Of a DNA stretch of 64,000 nucleotides, positions 17,626 through 25,708 are shown piece by piece. Position 1 is the stretch's first letter, and each line of letters opens with the position of its first letter. Where the stretch lies: the NCBI GenBank assembly GCA_018266255.1, contig JAFEAT010000001.1, forward strand, positions 62,001-126,000, read 5' to 3'. Under the pieces are notes generated by a model. That model had not been told where the DNA came from. It was given only the letters and a program-made list of their open reading frames with translations, and ran no database searches. The translations under genes were made by a program, and so were the position numbers. This stretch comes from Cyanobacteria bacterium SZAS-4 (GTDB lineage: Bacteria > Cyanobacteriota > Vampirovibrionia > Obscuribacterales > Obscuribacteraceae).

Positions 17626-18144
17626 TTAGCTTACTGCAGTTGCTTCTTTAGCAGGAGCGGCAGAGAAGTCTTCACGCAATTTCTTTTCTTGTTCATGGGT
17701 CAGGCTTGATCTGATCAACTCACCCTTTTCCATGCCCTTGAACGCTTCAGCAACTTTGTCTTCTGTGACTTTGCCAGTCATCAAAAACAGTGCTGATTTT
17801 CCTTCAGTAATCTCGGCTCGAATTTTGTTGATGAACTCATCGTTGATGCCGTAGTCAGCAAAATGTCCTGAGAGTCCGCCAATTAGTGAGCCCATCGCTG
17901 CTCCAACTAATGGCATGAAAAACAGGAAGCCAAACAGCATTCCCCAGAATGCACCGTCGATTGCGCCCAACGCTGTAGTCGGCACGAGTTGACGGGTTGA
18001 TGGTTTCTTGTGTCCAGGTGTCCAGCTCACAACTGCAGCATCGACAACTTCCACGAGCAATTGTTTTTGCAATTCACCCAATTTAGCCAGGGCTTTGTCA
18101 GCACCATCTACGGTATCAAATTTCCAAACTGTTAATGTAGTCAT
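17626..18144 (-). CDS. DUF1269-family membrane-associated protein
   Basis: 172 residues, start chosen at the ATG (18144) after GGAAAG. The order is a ferredoxin-like N-domain (LTVWKFDTVDGADKALAKL), a Gly/Ala-rich hydrophobic hairpin (GAIDGAFWGMLFGFLFFMPLVGAAMGSLIGGLSGHF) split here over residues 63-98, and a C-terminal segment FINKIRAEITEGKSALFLM. This is the layout of the DUF1269 family, found in stress-related gene clusters; the hairpin may dip into the membrane. Function is not known. Confidence 0.85.
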   Translation of the reverse strand: MTTLTVWKFDTVDGADKALAKLGELQKQLLVEVVDAAVVSWTPGHKKPSTRQLVPTTALGAIDGAFWGMLFGFLFFMPLVGAAMGSLIGGLSGHFADYGINDEFINKIRAEITEGKSALFLMTGKVTEDKVAEAFKGMEKGELIRSSLTHEQEKKLREDFSAAPAKEATAVS

Positions 18145-18354
18145 TTTTCTTTCCTTGAATGATTTTGGAATGCACGAATCGGACCCCAACAGCGTTCGCT
18201 GCTGGTATGTCGGGTTCGCTATGTAGATCCCGCACAAAGCATATCCCACGTTTCGCGCAGATACATTAAGAAGCGCACTTTGCAACGGTAGTAATAGTAA
18301 AATCAGAGACGGGCACTTCCGCAAGCTGAACGAAAGAACGCTGAAAGACCATCT

Positions 18355-20628
18355 ATGACTCAAGAACTGACTGGCGAAGAATTTTACAGACTGCTAATGC
18401 TTGCCCAGCAACGAGAAAAGCTAGATTCTAGCGAGGTAGCAAAACTCGAGTCAGAATTCGAATCCAATACAGCAGATTTGTCGCTTCGAGTTCAGTTGCT
18501 AACGTATTATCAGCACCATGACCGCAGCAGCCAAAAATGCTTACAACATTTGCTCTGGTTCATCGAAAATAACATGGAAGGTGCAATTCTCGAGCAAGTC
18601 GGATTAGCCTGGGGCAAAGATGAACACATAGATGAACTCAAAAGAGCGTGGATGAAGGTTATCGATTCCGCTCCGAACAAACTCATCGCCACAAAAAAGG
18701 CGATTTCGTTTTTTAAACCATGTCCGACTGTTGCCAATCAGTTCACAGAACTTGCGTGCAATATCGATAAGGACAATGCAAAATGGCCGCACGAACTGTC
18801 TATACGTTTCTTACATGAAATAAGGTCTCTGCCGGTGCCACGCAAAGAGACAGAGACAACGGAAGAAGCAGACGCAAGGAGGGAAAGCGAGGAGCACGCT
18901 GGCAAAGCGTTCTACTTTGGAAAGGAGACGCTTGAGAGACTCGAAAAGTCTTCAGAAACGATTTTCAGGTGGAATGATTTTGAAACATTCGTGAACGAAT
19001 TAGCAGTAGCCTGCTTACGTTTCAATTGTCTTGACGAGGCGAAATATTTTGGAAATTATCTAGTTGAGCATGCAAAAAAACAGCAAGAGAATCAGGACAA
19101 AACTGAAAATGAAAACAACGTCGCGGAAACGGCTTTGAAGTCTGCCTATCAAACACACCTGGGTCATTCAATCCAGAGCAGAGCAGCGCTGCAAGCGAAT
19201 GACGTCGAACTGGCACTGACGCATCTCAAACAAATGCCATTCTTTGTTAGCTTGGATTTTGAATACGACCTGCTAGTGGCGCAAGCACTTCTAGAAAAAG
19301 GAAGAAAAGCAGATGTTTGCGCATATCTCGATGACTGTCTTCAGAATCTGACTACGACTCTTGAACACGCTGTACCGGGCGATCCAGTTTACGAAAGAAC
19401 ACTGGCGCGATGCCAATTCCAAAACAGCAAAATAGAATATCCAATCAAAAAAACAGAGCTAATAATCGATGCAGTTCAAGACTGGATAACAGCGATTTAT
19501 GCAGGTGAAGAAGTCGAATTTCCAACTTATCTCGTCAAAGACTTTCTTATCAAAGATCCAGACAGTCAGGATTGGGACCTGAAAAAAATTGAGCCCCGAG
19601 AGGTTCCGAGATTCGAGAAGAAATTGAAGAAAGATCCATCCGATCTGAAAGCTCGCATACTTTTGCTCAATTACTTTCAGTTCAAAAACGACCAAAAATT
19701 TCTCGAACATCTGTTTTGGCTGATCGAAAACAAACCAGAAACAAATTTCAAACACTACAACATTCAGGTGGGTGGCGATCAAAATGACGCAGTAGAAGCA
19801 GCGTGGTCACAAGCGATCGAGAAAGACCCTAACAATCTGACGATTCTGAGAAATGCAATTTCTTGTTGCGGATTACTCTCAAAAAGCACGACCCAAAAGT
19901 GGCTGGAGCATGGTTATAAAATCGATCCATCGAACGAAGAGTGGTCTCGGGATCTGTCTTTTCAATATTACTTGGGCACGAGCGACGAGCCTGATGAAGA
20001 AGCCAGACCAGATGTACTTAAATCGATTCAGTTTGGTAAAGAATTCCTCAAGCGGCGCGAGCAATTTGGAGGTGAAGGCAAATATAGCTTGAGCGCGCAA
20101 TGTGAACAAAACGTCAAACTGTGCTTCCGTTATGGTTTGCTCGACGATGCACAATTATTCGGTGAATACCTGGTCGAGCATAGTCGCGCCGGGCAACAAG
20201 CTTTTTCCGACAACGACACTAAATTTTTCTGGCATATTTCAGACGAGCACCAAGGTCATTCAATTCTTGGGCGCGTCGCCTTGCGCAGAAATGATACGGA
20301 GCAGATGCTTGATCATCTAGCTAAGATGCCGTTTTACGAAAACATAGATTTCCGCATAGACCTGGTTTTTGCACAAGAATTGCTAGACGCCGGAAAAAGT
20401 GAGATCGCCCTCGACTATTTAGATCGGTGCAAACGGTACTTCGCAGTTTTGTTGAATCTTATGCTCGAAGAGGGCGAGTTCTGCATAAAAGTTTGGCATA
20501 CGCACGATAGCCCTATTGATCGCCCGAATTACTTTGTGGACGGTATTCGAGACAAGCTGGCTAGCATCGAAGAGTGGCAAACAAAAATTCGAGCGGGTAA
20601 AAAGTTCGAGATGCCCGAACGTATTTGA
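18355..20628 (+). CDS. Helical-repeat (TPR-like) protein made of two duplicated halves
   Basis: 757 residues, all-helical, no signal peptide or membrane segment. Residues about 23-370 and 412-757 align with each other: both begin with a helix that ends in LESEFESN or FEKKLKKD, then DL.LR or DLKAR, LL.YYQ or LLNYFQ, and HLLWFIENN or HLFWLIENK, and both contain DEA/DDA..FG.YLVEHA/S followed by GHSI..R.AL..ND. The duplication is therefore an old internal fusion. Such proteins usually serve as scaffolds. No enzymatic motif is visible. It stands alone, divergent from the DUF1269 gene. A related single-copy version may be the protein at 59436-60491. Confidence 0.75.
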   Translation: MTQELTGEEFYRLLMLAQQREKLDSSEVAKLESEFESNTADLSLRVQLLTYYQHHDRSSQKCLQHLLWFIENNMEGAILEQVGLAWGKDEHIDELKRAWMKVIDSAPNKLIATKKAISFFKPCPTVANQFTELACNIDKDNAKWPHELSIRFLHEIRSLPVPRKETETTEEADARRESEEHAGKAFYFGKETLERLEKSSETIFRWNDFETFVNELAVACLRFNCLDEAKYFGNYLVEHAKKQQENQDKTENENNVAETALKSAYQTHLGHSIQSRAALQANDVELALTHLKQMPFFVSLDFEYDLLVAQALLEKGRKADVCAYLDDCLQNLTTTLEHAVPGDPVYERTLARCQFQNSKIEYPIKKTELIIDAVQDWITAIYAGEEVEFPTYLVKDFLIKDPDSQDWDLKKIEPREVPRFEKKLKKDPSDLKARILLLNYFQFKNDQKFLEHLFWLIENKPETNFKHYNIQVGGDQNDAVEAAWSQAIEKDPNNLTILRNAISCCGLLSKSTTQKWLEHGYKIDPSNEEWSRDLSFQYYLGTSDEPDEEARPDVLKSIQFGKEFLKRREQFGGEGKYSLSAQCEQNVKLCFRYGLLDDAQLFGEYLVEHSRAGQQAFSDNDTKFFWHISDEHQGHSILGRVALRRNDTEQMLDHLAKMPFYENIDFRIDLVFAQELLDAGKSEIALDYLDRCKRYFAVLLNLMLEEGEFCIKVWHTHDSPIDRPNYFVDGIRDKLASIEEWQTKIRAGKKFEMPERI

Positions 20629-20676
20629 TAGAGCGACCTGCACTAATTTATGATCACGTAACGAAAATCATTTATG

Positions 20677-21777
20677 TCACTTCGTTGCATCTTGCCAGCC
20701 TTGTTCGTTCGCATCAGGAAGTGCAACGTTTGAAGGCGCGGTGGTGGTGGCAGGTTGCTCACTAGGTCGAACTGAATGTCTAGTTATCTTGCCATTCTCG
20801 TAGTGAGCGAATCCGGGCGCTAGAGTGGTCGTCTCGGTAGAGAGGGGAGATTCATCAGAAGTTCCATCAGTTGCGGCACCAGATTCGACACTAGATGGTC
20901 CGCTTTCATCTGATGATCCGCCAGAGCTGGAAGCAGACGACTTGTCAACATCGGCAGTGCCAGCACCTGGAGAGGTAGCAGTGTGTCCGAGATCTGGCGC
21001 AGGAGCAGGTGGCACTAATATCAACGCAATAATCAAGCTCACAATGAATCCGAGCGCCAGCGCCGATAAACTGAGCACCTGCATTTTGCGCGCAGCGACC
21101 TTAGGACACTCGCGAATCATGAACTTGCCGTCATTACGCGCATAAAACTTTGGCTTCTTCGAATTTTCCCGCTTAAAGACAATCGATTCGGCTTGCTCTC
21201 GATCGAGTCCAGTGAAGTCATAAACTCCTGCTTGGCAAACTGCGCAAGCACGGTATCGCTCTTTGCCGTAATAGGGATCTGCCCAAGACCATTGGCAGTT
21301 GCCTACTTTGCGGTCAGCCACAATTGGCGCTACTATCTCGACTGGGTTTTTGGCTCGCTCTATAGCTTCCTCAGCGGCCTTCTGCTCCATCTTCATGTTT
21401 GACTTCGAAACAGCTTGGAACAACATCGAATGGTCCAGCATCGTCTTCGCGACGAACCTCTCACTTGGAGCCTGGCGCGGGTTGGCGGGTTTTGGAACCG
21501 AATTTGGCGATTCTGCGTTGTCTACATTAGTATGCAGAAGCATGTCTTGCGCAGCCATCTCGATATCTATCTCGAGCATGGTTCGGGAAATCTTCTTGAA
21601 CTTCCGCTGAGCATCTGAAGCCGCACCAACAACGGGTGTAGAACTTCCAGACTGCAAGTTTGCTGAAGGATTTTTTTGCTCCAGCAGAGTTTTAGCAACC
21701 TTTCGGAGTTTTTTCGGCTGTCCAAACAGTTCTTTGCCGTCTGGATGAGGGATTTTGCCGTCTGCGCCGTCAACCAT
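20677..21777 (-). CDS. Single-pass membrane protein with Cys domain and three KTML-type motifs
   Basis: 366 residues. The N-terminal 120 are polar and hold three similar short motifs: AKTLLE (T30), SRTMLE (T66) and AKTMLD (T112). Residues 160-225 carry C161, C178, C181 and C224 in CQWSW...RACAVCQAGVYDFTGL, which resembles a Cys-rich domain found in other bacterial membrane proteins (C-x-W ... R-Y-C-x-x-C-x-x-x-V-Y-D-F); probably a small zinc ribbon or treble clef. One membrane helix (about 233-255) is followed by a Pro/Ser/Thr-rich exterior. The T-motifs, a Thr followed by an acidic residue at +3, look like kinase or FHA-binding sites. It is divergent from the Tad-like operon. No function is known. 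Confidence 0.7.
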   Translation of the reverse strand: MVDGADGKIPHPDGKELFGQPKKLRKVAKTLLEQKNPSANLQSGSSTPVVGAASDAQRKFKKISRTMLEIDIEMAAQDMLLHTNVDNAESPNSVPKPANPRQAPSERFVAKTMLDHSMLFQAVSKSNMKMEQKAAEEAIERAKNPVEIVAPIVADRKVGNCQWSWADPYYGKERYRACAVCQAGVYDFTGLDREQAESIVFKRENSKKPKFYARNDGKFMIRECPKVAARKMQVLSLSALALGFIVSLIIALILVPPAPAPDLGHTATSPGAGTADVDKSSASSSGGSSDESGPSSVESGAATDGTSDESPLSTETTTLAPGFAHYENGKITRHSVRPSEQPATTTAPSNVALPDANEQGWQDATK

Positions 21778-21914
21778 TTATTGTTTCAAATCTCCATCAA
21801 AGCGGGCGGCACGATAAAAACTCGCATATCTCGTCCTAATTAGCAGACCGAGCTTGTAATATTCTACGGTAAGCCGGTTTCGCCCGGTAGCAAAGGTTTG
21901 CATAAGGTTCGCAT

Positions 21915-22400
21915 ATGAAGCGCCAGCGCAAAACTGATAGAAATTCAAAAGGCGTATCGATAGCCGAGTTCGGACCGGCTCTGATCGTTCTTTTGATCTT
22001 TTTCTTTTTTCCTCTCGTCGATGTATTAAGTGTCTGTCTGTCATTCGGACTTTGCACAGTGCTTAATACCAACCAATTGCACGAAGCTTCCCTCGAACCC
22101 TGGCAAGACGCAGCCGATCCCAACGGCATTGTGATGAAGAAAATCCCTACGGCGTGGGCAAATGGCATGGGTCGTTTCGTCAAGCAGTCGGGCGTGCCCG
22201 TTACGGTACTGTCATACCGGGACGGAAGCCAGAATTCAGAGAAACAGGTCGAAAAAGTTGTTCGCATCGAAACAACGGTGGTTTGCAATCCAGCCATACC
22301 TTTGCCTATACCCATAGCAAACATTCCAGGTCTCAATGGACCGTTCACAGTCAGAGTCTCGGCGGAGAAAGCAATGGAGAATCCTGACTATGCGCGCTAA
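21915..22400 (+). CDS. TadE-like pilin-family protein (first gene of Tad-like operon)
   Basis: 161 residues. A short basic N-terminus (KRQRKTDRNSKG) is followed by VSIAEFGPALIVLLIFFFFP, a Tad-type class with Glu at +5 of the mature end and a long hydrophobic helix: the signature of TadE/TadF minor pseudopilins, which are processed by a prepilin peptidase. The exterior part is short and ends with IPLPIPIANIPGLNGPFTVRVSA, a pattern shared with the next gene. The stop overlaps the next start. No Tad ATPase, secretin or prepilin peptidase is in the window, so the export machine must be encoded elsewhere. Confidence 0.8.
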   Translation: MKRQRKTDRNSKGVSIAEFGPALIVLLIFFFFPLVDVLSVCLSFGLCTVLNTNQLHEASLEPWQDAADPNGIVMKKIPTAWANGMGRFVKQSGVPVTVLSYRDGSQNSEKQVEKVVRIETTVVCNPAIPLPIPIANIPGLNGPFTVRVSAEKAMENPDYAR

Positions 22401-22794
22401 CAAGATTCACCGCAGAAAAACAAAAGGAGTTGGGCTGGTCGAGTCGATTGTCATGGCAATCGTGCTTATTCCAGTCACTCTCTTTTTTCTAGATTTGATC
22501 GTTCTTGTGCTAGCAAATTCTATCAACGATAGCGCTTGTAAAAACGCAGCGAGAGTGGCGGCAAACCAAAAAACAATCGAAGATGCAGCCCCGGCTGCGG
22601 AAAAAGCAGTAGCTGCCTACAGCAAAAATTCAATTATTAGATCACTCAAACTTCTGACAATCGATTACGACGAAGCAAACCACACCAACGTCAAAGTAAC
22701 GACGCAATTAAAAGTACACATGCCAATTCCATTTCCGGGCTACAGCGACTTCACATTTCTGGCTAGAGACGTGGAACCGATCCTCGTGAAGTAA
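22390..22794 (+). CDS. TadE-like pilin-family protein (second)
   Basis: 134 residues. The start is the ATG at 22390, overlapping the previous gene by 11 nt. Again a basic leader (KIHRRKTKG) precedes VGLVESIVMAIVLIPVTLFF, with a Glu at the position expected for TadE-class pseudopilins. The exterior part contains NDSACKNAARVAANQ and KVHMPIPFPGYSDFTFLA. It probably works as a pair with the first TadE-like protein in a Flp/Tad-type envelope structure. Confidence 0.8.
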   Translation: MRANKIHRRKTKGVGLVESIVMAIVLIPVTLFFLDLIVLVLANSINDSACKNAARVAANQKTIEDAAPAAEKAVAAYSKNSIIRSLKLLTIDYDEANHTNVKVTTQLKVHMPIPFPGYSDFTFLARDVEPILVK

Positions 22795-22902
22795 CTCCTG
22801 ATCGCCGAAAGTAGCTGCAGACAAATTCTCGTGACACCTAGACCGACTCTCTGTATCAGATTTCTCGATCGACTTTCGTACCATCACAAACAAGAGACTG
22901 CA

Positions 22903-24657
22903 ATGATTATGGAAACAAGCCCGAAAAACCGCCGCACCAAATATAGAGGCAGGAAAGGAGCCATTGCGTTCGGTGTGGTTCTGGCGTTTATTCTCGTCAT
23001 TCTCGGAGTCGGGTTCATGGCGATGATGCTCTACATGGGCGGCCAGAACGAAACTAAAAACGCAGTCGACGCAGGCGCTCTAAATATCGGAAAGCAAATC
23101 GTCGATCAAGTGAGCACTGGATTGAGTTTGATCAAACCGGACGAACGACTTTACTACGACGTCACAGCCAACCAGCCGAACAAATTTCCTCCGAAATTAG
23201 ACGTTGATGTGACCATGCGGAAAATCAATCGAGTTTGGGCGAAGGCCCTGTTGATCGGCATCAATGCCGATGCTGCGCAACAAGATCAGCAGGCAGGGTC
23301 TGGAGTAGATAACGCTCAAAAAGCAATTGATGGCGCTGAGGGACTGAGCAATGATTTGCAAGCAGAAGTGATAAAAACTGCTAAATGGCGCGCATGGTTC
23401 GACGATATCGCAAAACAAAATTCGTTGAGAATGCTTGGAAGAGATGCCTCAATGGTGCCTCTCAATAGTTCACAGTGGCAAAGTTCTTGCATGATGCGCG
23501 GTGCGGAGAGCAACATACAATTGAGTGGCTCAGCACCATTCTGCTTGCCGCCGGGATACACTCTCAATCCCGACTACTACACGACCAGCACGCGTCAGCC
23601 GAAGCCGCCAGGATCTGAAGGCAGATATTTTTTGAAAGGGTACACACCAATTACGGTGGCAGGCAAGACTGTCTGGACAATTCCTTTTCCATATGATGAA
23701 AAAACTCACCTCGTCTCTGGACCAAAGTTTGACGCAGAAAAACCTTCGGCGCAGCCTATGTCCTGGGAAAAACCAATTCCAAATGCATTCTCTGCCAGCG
23801 GCAATGCAGTCAAGTCTGGTGGTGGCATGGGTGAACATGCAAGTTCATGTGTAATTGCCAATCCGCACGAACCTTTCAAAATGTGCATTCCGCATTCTTT
23901 CTTGAAAATCCACGTAGAAAAACCGAAAACGCATTGGGACTTCTTTATGTACGGAGGGTGGGTTCAAGCACCTTATGGAGACCAAGAATACGACTTCAAA
24001 AATGTCACAAGCCAGACAGGACCAGTGATGCCGCTGGGGGGCATCGGAGTATCAACCAGCTTCGCCAGCGAAGTCAACAACATCGGACTTGACGTTGTTG
24101 GTCGAACGCTAGACATGCTGCTTTTCCCGCCAGAATTTGAAGCAATCGGTGACAACGATACTTCAAAAGTTGAAAACTATATGGTCAATCGCATCAACGA
24201 AATGGTCAGTGACCCAAGCACGGCGCAAAAGCCTCTTACAGCTGATGATCTGCACAAGTGCCTGAATGATTTCAAAACGATTCTCTACCTGCAAAAGTGG
24301 CAAGACTTCTACATTTGGAGTGAAGACGGAAAAACCATAACTTGCGCCCCCAAAGAGATCGCCTGCATCATGTCACCGTGGCTCCTTCTGGAGAACAACA
24401 TGATCGATAATGAACCTGATGGCACAGAGAAGAAAATCATCGATGAAAACGCATTTCCGGCACCGGAAATACAGGGCTCCCCGACATCGACTCCTCTTCC
24501 TCCAATTCCCAAGCCTTTTGTCCATGTAATTGACGTAGATTGGGGCGTCTGGAAAGAAGATGTGTACTGGACCCCAGGAAGCGGCTACAATGGCTGCCTC
24601 GGAACGATTCGCTTAGATCGGTATACTGTCATCAAGACACTGAGCATCTGGGTTTAA
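22903..24657 (+). CDS. TadG-like membrane-anchored surface protein
   Basis: 584 residues. I choose the ATG at 22903 (the next ATG, 22909, is also possible). Residues about 16-45 are a basic stretch and one helix, GAIAFGVVLAFILVILGVGF, then MAMMLYMGGQNETKNAVDAG: the N-terminal pattern of TadG, in which a helix is followed by N/D-x-x-D-A-G-A-L. The remaining 530 residues lie outside and contain many Pro, Trp and Cys but no recognised von Willebrand domain. It is the third gene of the Tad-like cluster, 108 nt after the second. Function within the pilus or adhesion complex is inferred. Confidence 0.75.
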   Translation: MIMETSPKNRRTKYRGRKGAIAFGVVLAFILVILGVGFMAMMLYMGGQNETKNAVDAGALNIGKQIVDQVSTGLSLIKPDERLYYDVTANQPNKFPPKLDVDVTMRKINRVWAKALLIGINADAAQQDQQAGSGVDNAQKAIDGAEGLSNDLQAEVIKTAKWRAWFDDIAKQNSLRMLGRDASMVPLNSSQWQSSCMMRGAESNIQLSGSAPFCLPPGYTLNPDYYTTSTRQPKPPGSEGRYFLKGYTPITVAGKTVWTIPFPYDEKTHLVSGPKFDAEKPSAQPMSWEKPIPNAFSASGNAVKSGGGMGEHASSCVIANPHEPFKMCIPHSFLKIHVEKPKTHWDFFMYGGWVQAPYGDQEYDFKNVTSQTGPVMPLGGIGVSTSFASEVNNIGLDVVGRTLDMLLFPPEFEAIGDNDTSKVENYMVNRINEMVSDPSTAQKPLTADDLHKCLNDFKTILYLQKWQDFYIWSEDGKTITCAPKEIACIMSPWLLLENNMIDNEPDGTEKKIIDENAFPAPEIQGSPTSTPLPPIPKPFVHVIDVDWGVWKEDVYWTPGSGYNGCLGTIRLDRYTVIKTLSIWV

Positions 24658-24700
24658 AATCACAACAGCTTTGAACTCGCGACAATTAACCGGAGTTATC

Positions 24701-25237
24701 ATGATTTCTTTTCGCACTGTGACGACCTCTATACAAGTCTTTCTTGTTCTCGCTTGTACTTCGTCCGTTTTTGCTCAAACGCCACAGAATCCTACTCCAG
24801 CGCAAATACAAGCCGAATTTGCCGGAATGACCCCAGAGCAAGTTAAGGAGAAGGTCATGGCGCGCGCGGCGGCGCCGTATCATTTTTCTAACACCTGGCC
24901 AACAAATTTTCCGCTGCCTAAATACACCAGCAACGTGACTGATACCAGGTTTGTCAATTCCACGAAAGGTCCGGCTCAAGCAACCGCAACTTTAACGACA
25001 AAAGACGCGGCCGAAACGGTTTATCAATTTTATTTAGACGCCTGCAAGCGCGATTCGTGGAATGTCAGAACTCCCACTGAAAAGACTGCTAAATCACTAG
25101 CGAATACACCGGGTACCACGAAGTTATTGATGTTCGAAGGCAATAAAGACAACCGAATGATTCGAGTTTTTTGCACGCAGAATCCCAAAACCAATGCCAC
25201 CACTCTCAGTATCATGTGGTTTAAAACCGGCGTTTGA
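24701..25237 (+). CDS. Secreted protein of unknown function
   Basis: 178 residues, started at the ATG behind CGGAGTTATC. Signal peptide MISFRTVTTSIQVFLVLACT with a likely cleavage after SSVFA. The mature part has WPTNFPLPKYTSN, then an alpha/beta segment TTKDAAETVYQFYLDACKRDSWNVR and TTKLLMFEGNKDNRMIRVFC; this strand-helix pattern is common in secreted proteins of this group. It follows the TadG-like gene by 43 nt and is probably in the same transcript, so it may be a periplasmic partner. No catalytic motif is seen. Confidence 0.65.
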   Translation: MISFRTVTTSIQVFLVLACTSSVFAQTPQNPTPAQIQAEFAGMTPEQVKEKVMARAAAPYHFSNTWPTNFPLPKYTSNVTDTRFVNSTKGPAQATATLTTKDAAETVYQFYLDACKRDSWNVRTPTEKTAKSLANTPGTTKLLMFEGNKDNRMIRVFCTQNPKTNATTLSIMWFKTGV

Positions 25238-25708
25238 TTTGATCTGAATTTGATTGCAAGGAGTGAACGACATGGACCCCAAGTTAGTCACTCGGCAAAC
25301 AATTTGGTTGCCCACTCGAATGATGTGGAGAGCGAGCACTGAGACCCTGAGCCCTGAGCCCTGAGCCCTGAGCCCTGAGCCCTGAGCCCTGAGCCCTGAG
25401 CCCTGAGCCCTGAGCCCTGAGCCCTGAGCCCCTGGCGATTGTGCGGTTGGTAACCTTTTGGTAGTTTTTTGGGTGCATGATGTCAGAGTACTCGGAGACC
25501 AGAACGAGCCGAAGGCGACTCCCGAATTCGTCACATTCAAGTAACGACGCCGAGATAGCCTTTAACTGAAGCCAAAATTTCCCTGCGGCTGTTGCACACT
25601 TACTAAACCAAATCAGCAAATGCGGAAGGCAAATTCCTTCTTGCGTCGCTGTGCGGTGCACTTTATGCGGTGTCTACGGAGCGACCCCCTAAGATCCAAG
25701 AGTAGTCT
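25238..25708. other. Gene-free spacer with the heptamer array
   Basis: 471 bp between two genes on the same strand. It contains the CCCTGAG array described separately; apart from that I see no gene, and frames through the array are by-products of its 21-nt translated period. Confidence 0.6.
25345..25428. repeat. Tandem heptamer array, 12 perfect CCCTGAG units
   Basis: Twelve uninterrupted identical copies of CCCTGAG (84 bp) followed by CCCCTGG. Perfect identity means recent expansion or active homogenisation. Heptanucleotide tandem repeats (STRR type) are known in filamentous cyanobacteria, with a different unit. It lies between two genes of the same orientation, not inside a coding region that I accept. 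Copy number should vary among strains. Confidence 0.95.

Noticed and set aside
25345..25428. CRISPR array
   Set aside because: Unit of 7 bp with no spacers and no cas genes in the window.
25124..25661. Minus-strand open frames through the heptamer array, translating as repeated GSGLRAQ
   Set aside because: A 7-nt repeat without stops keeps all frames open; there is no start signal and the frames overlap a real secreted-protein gene.
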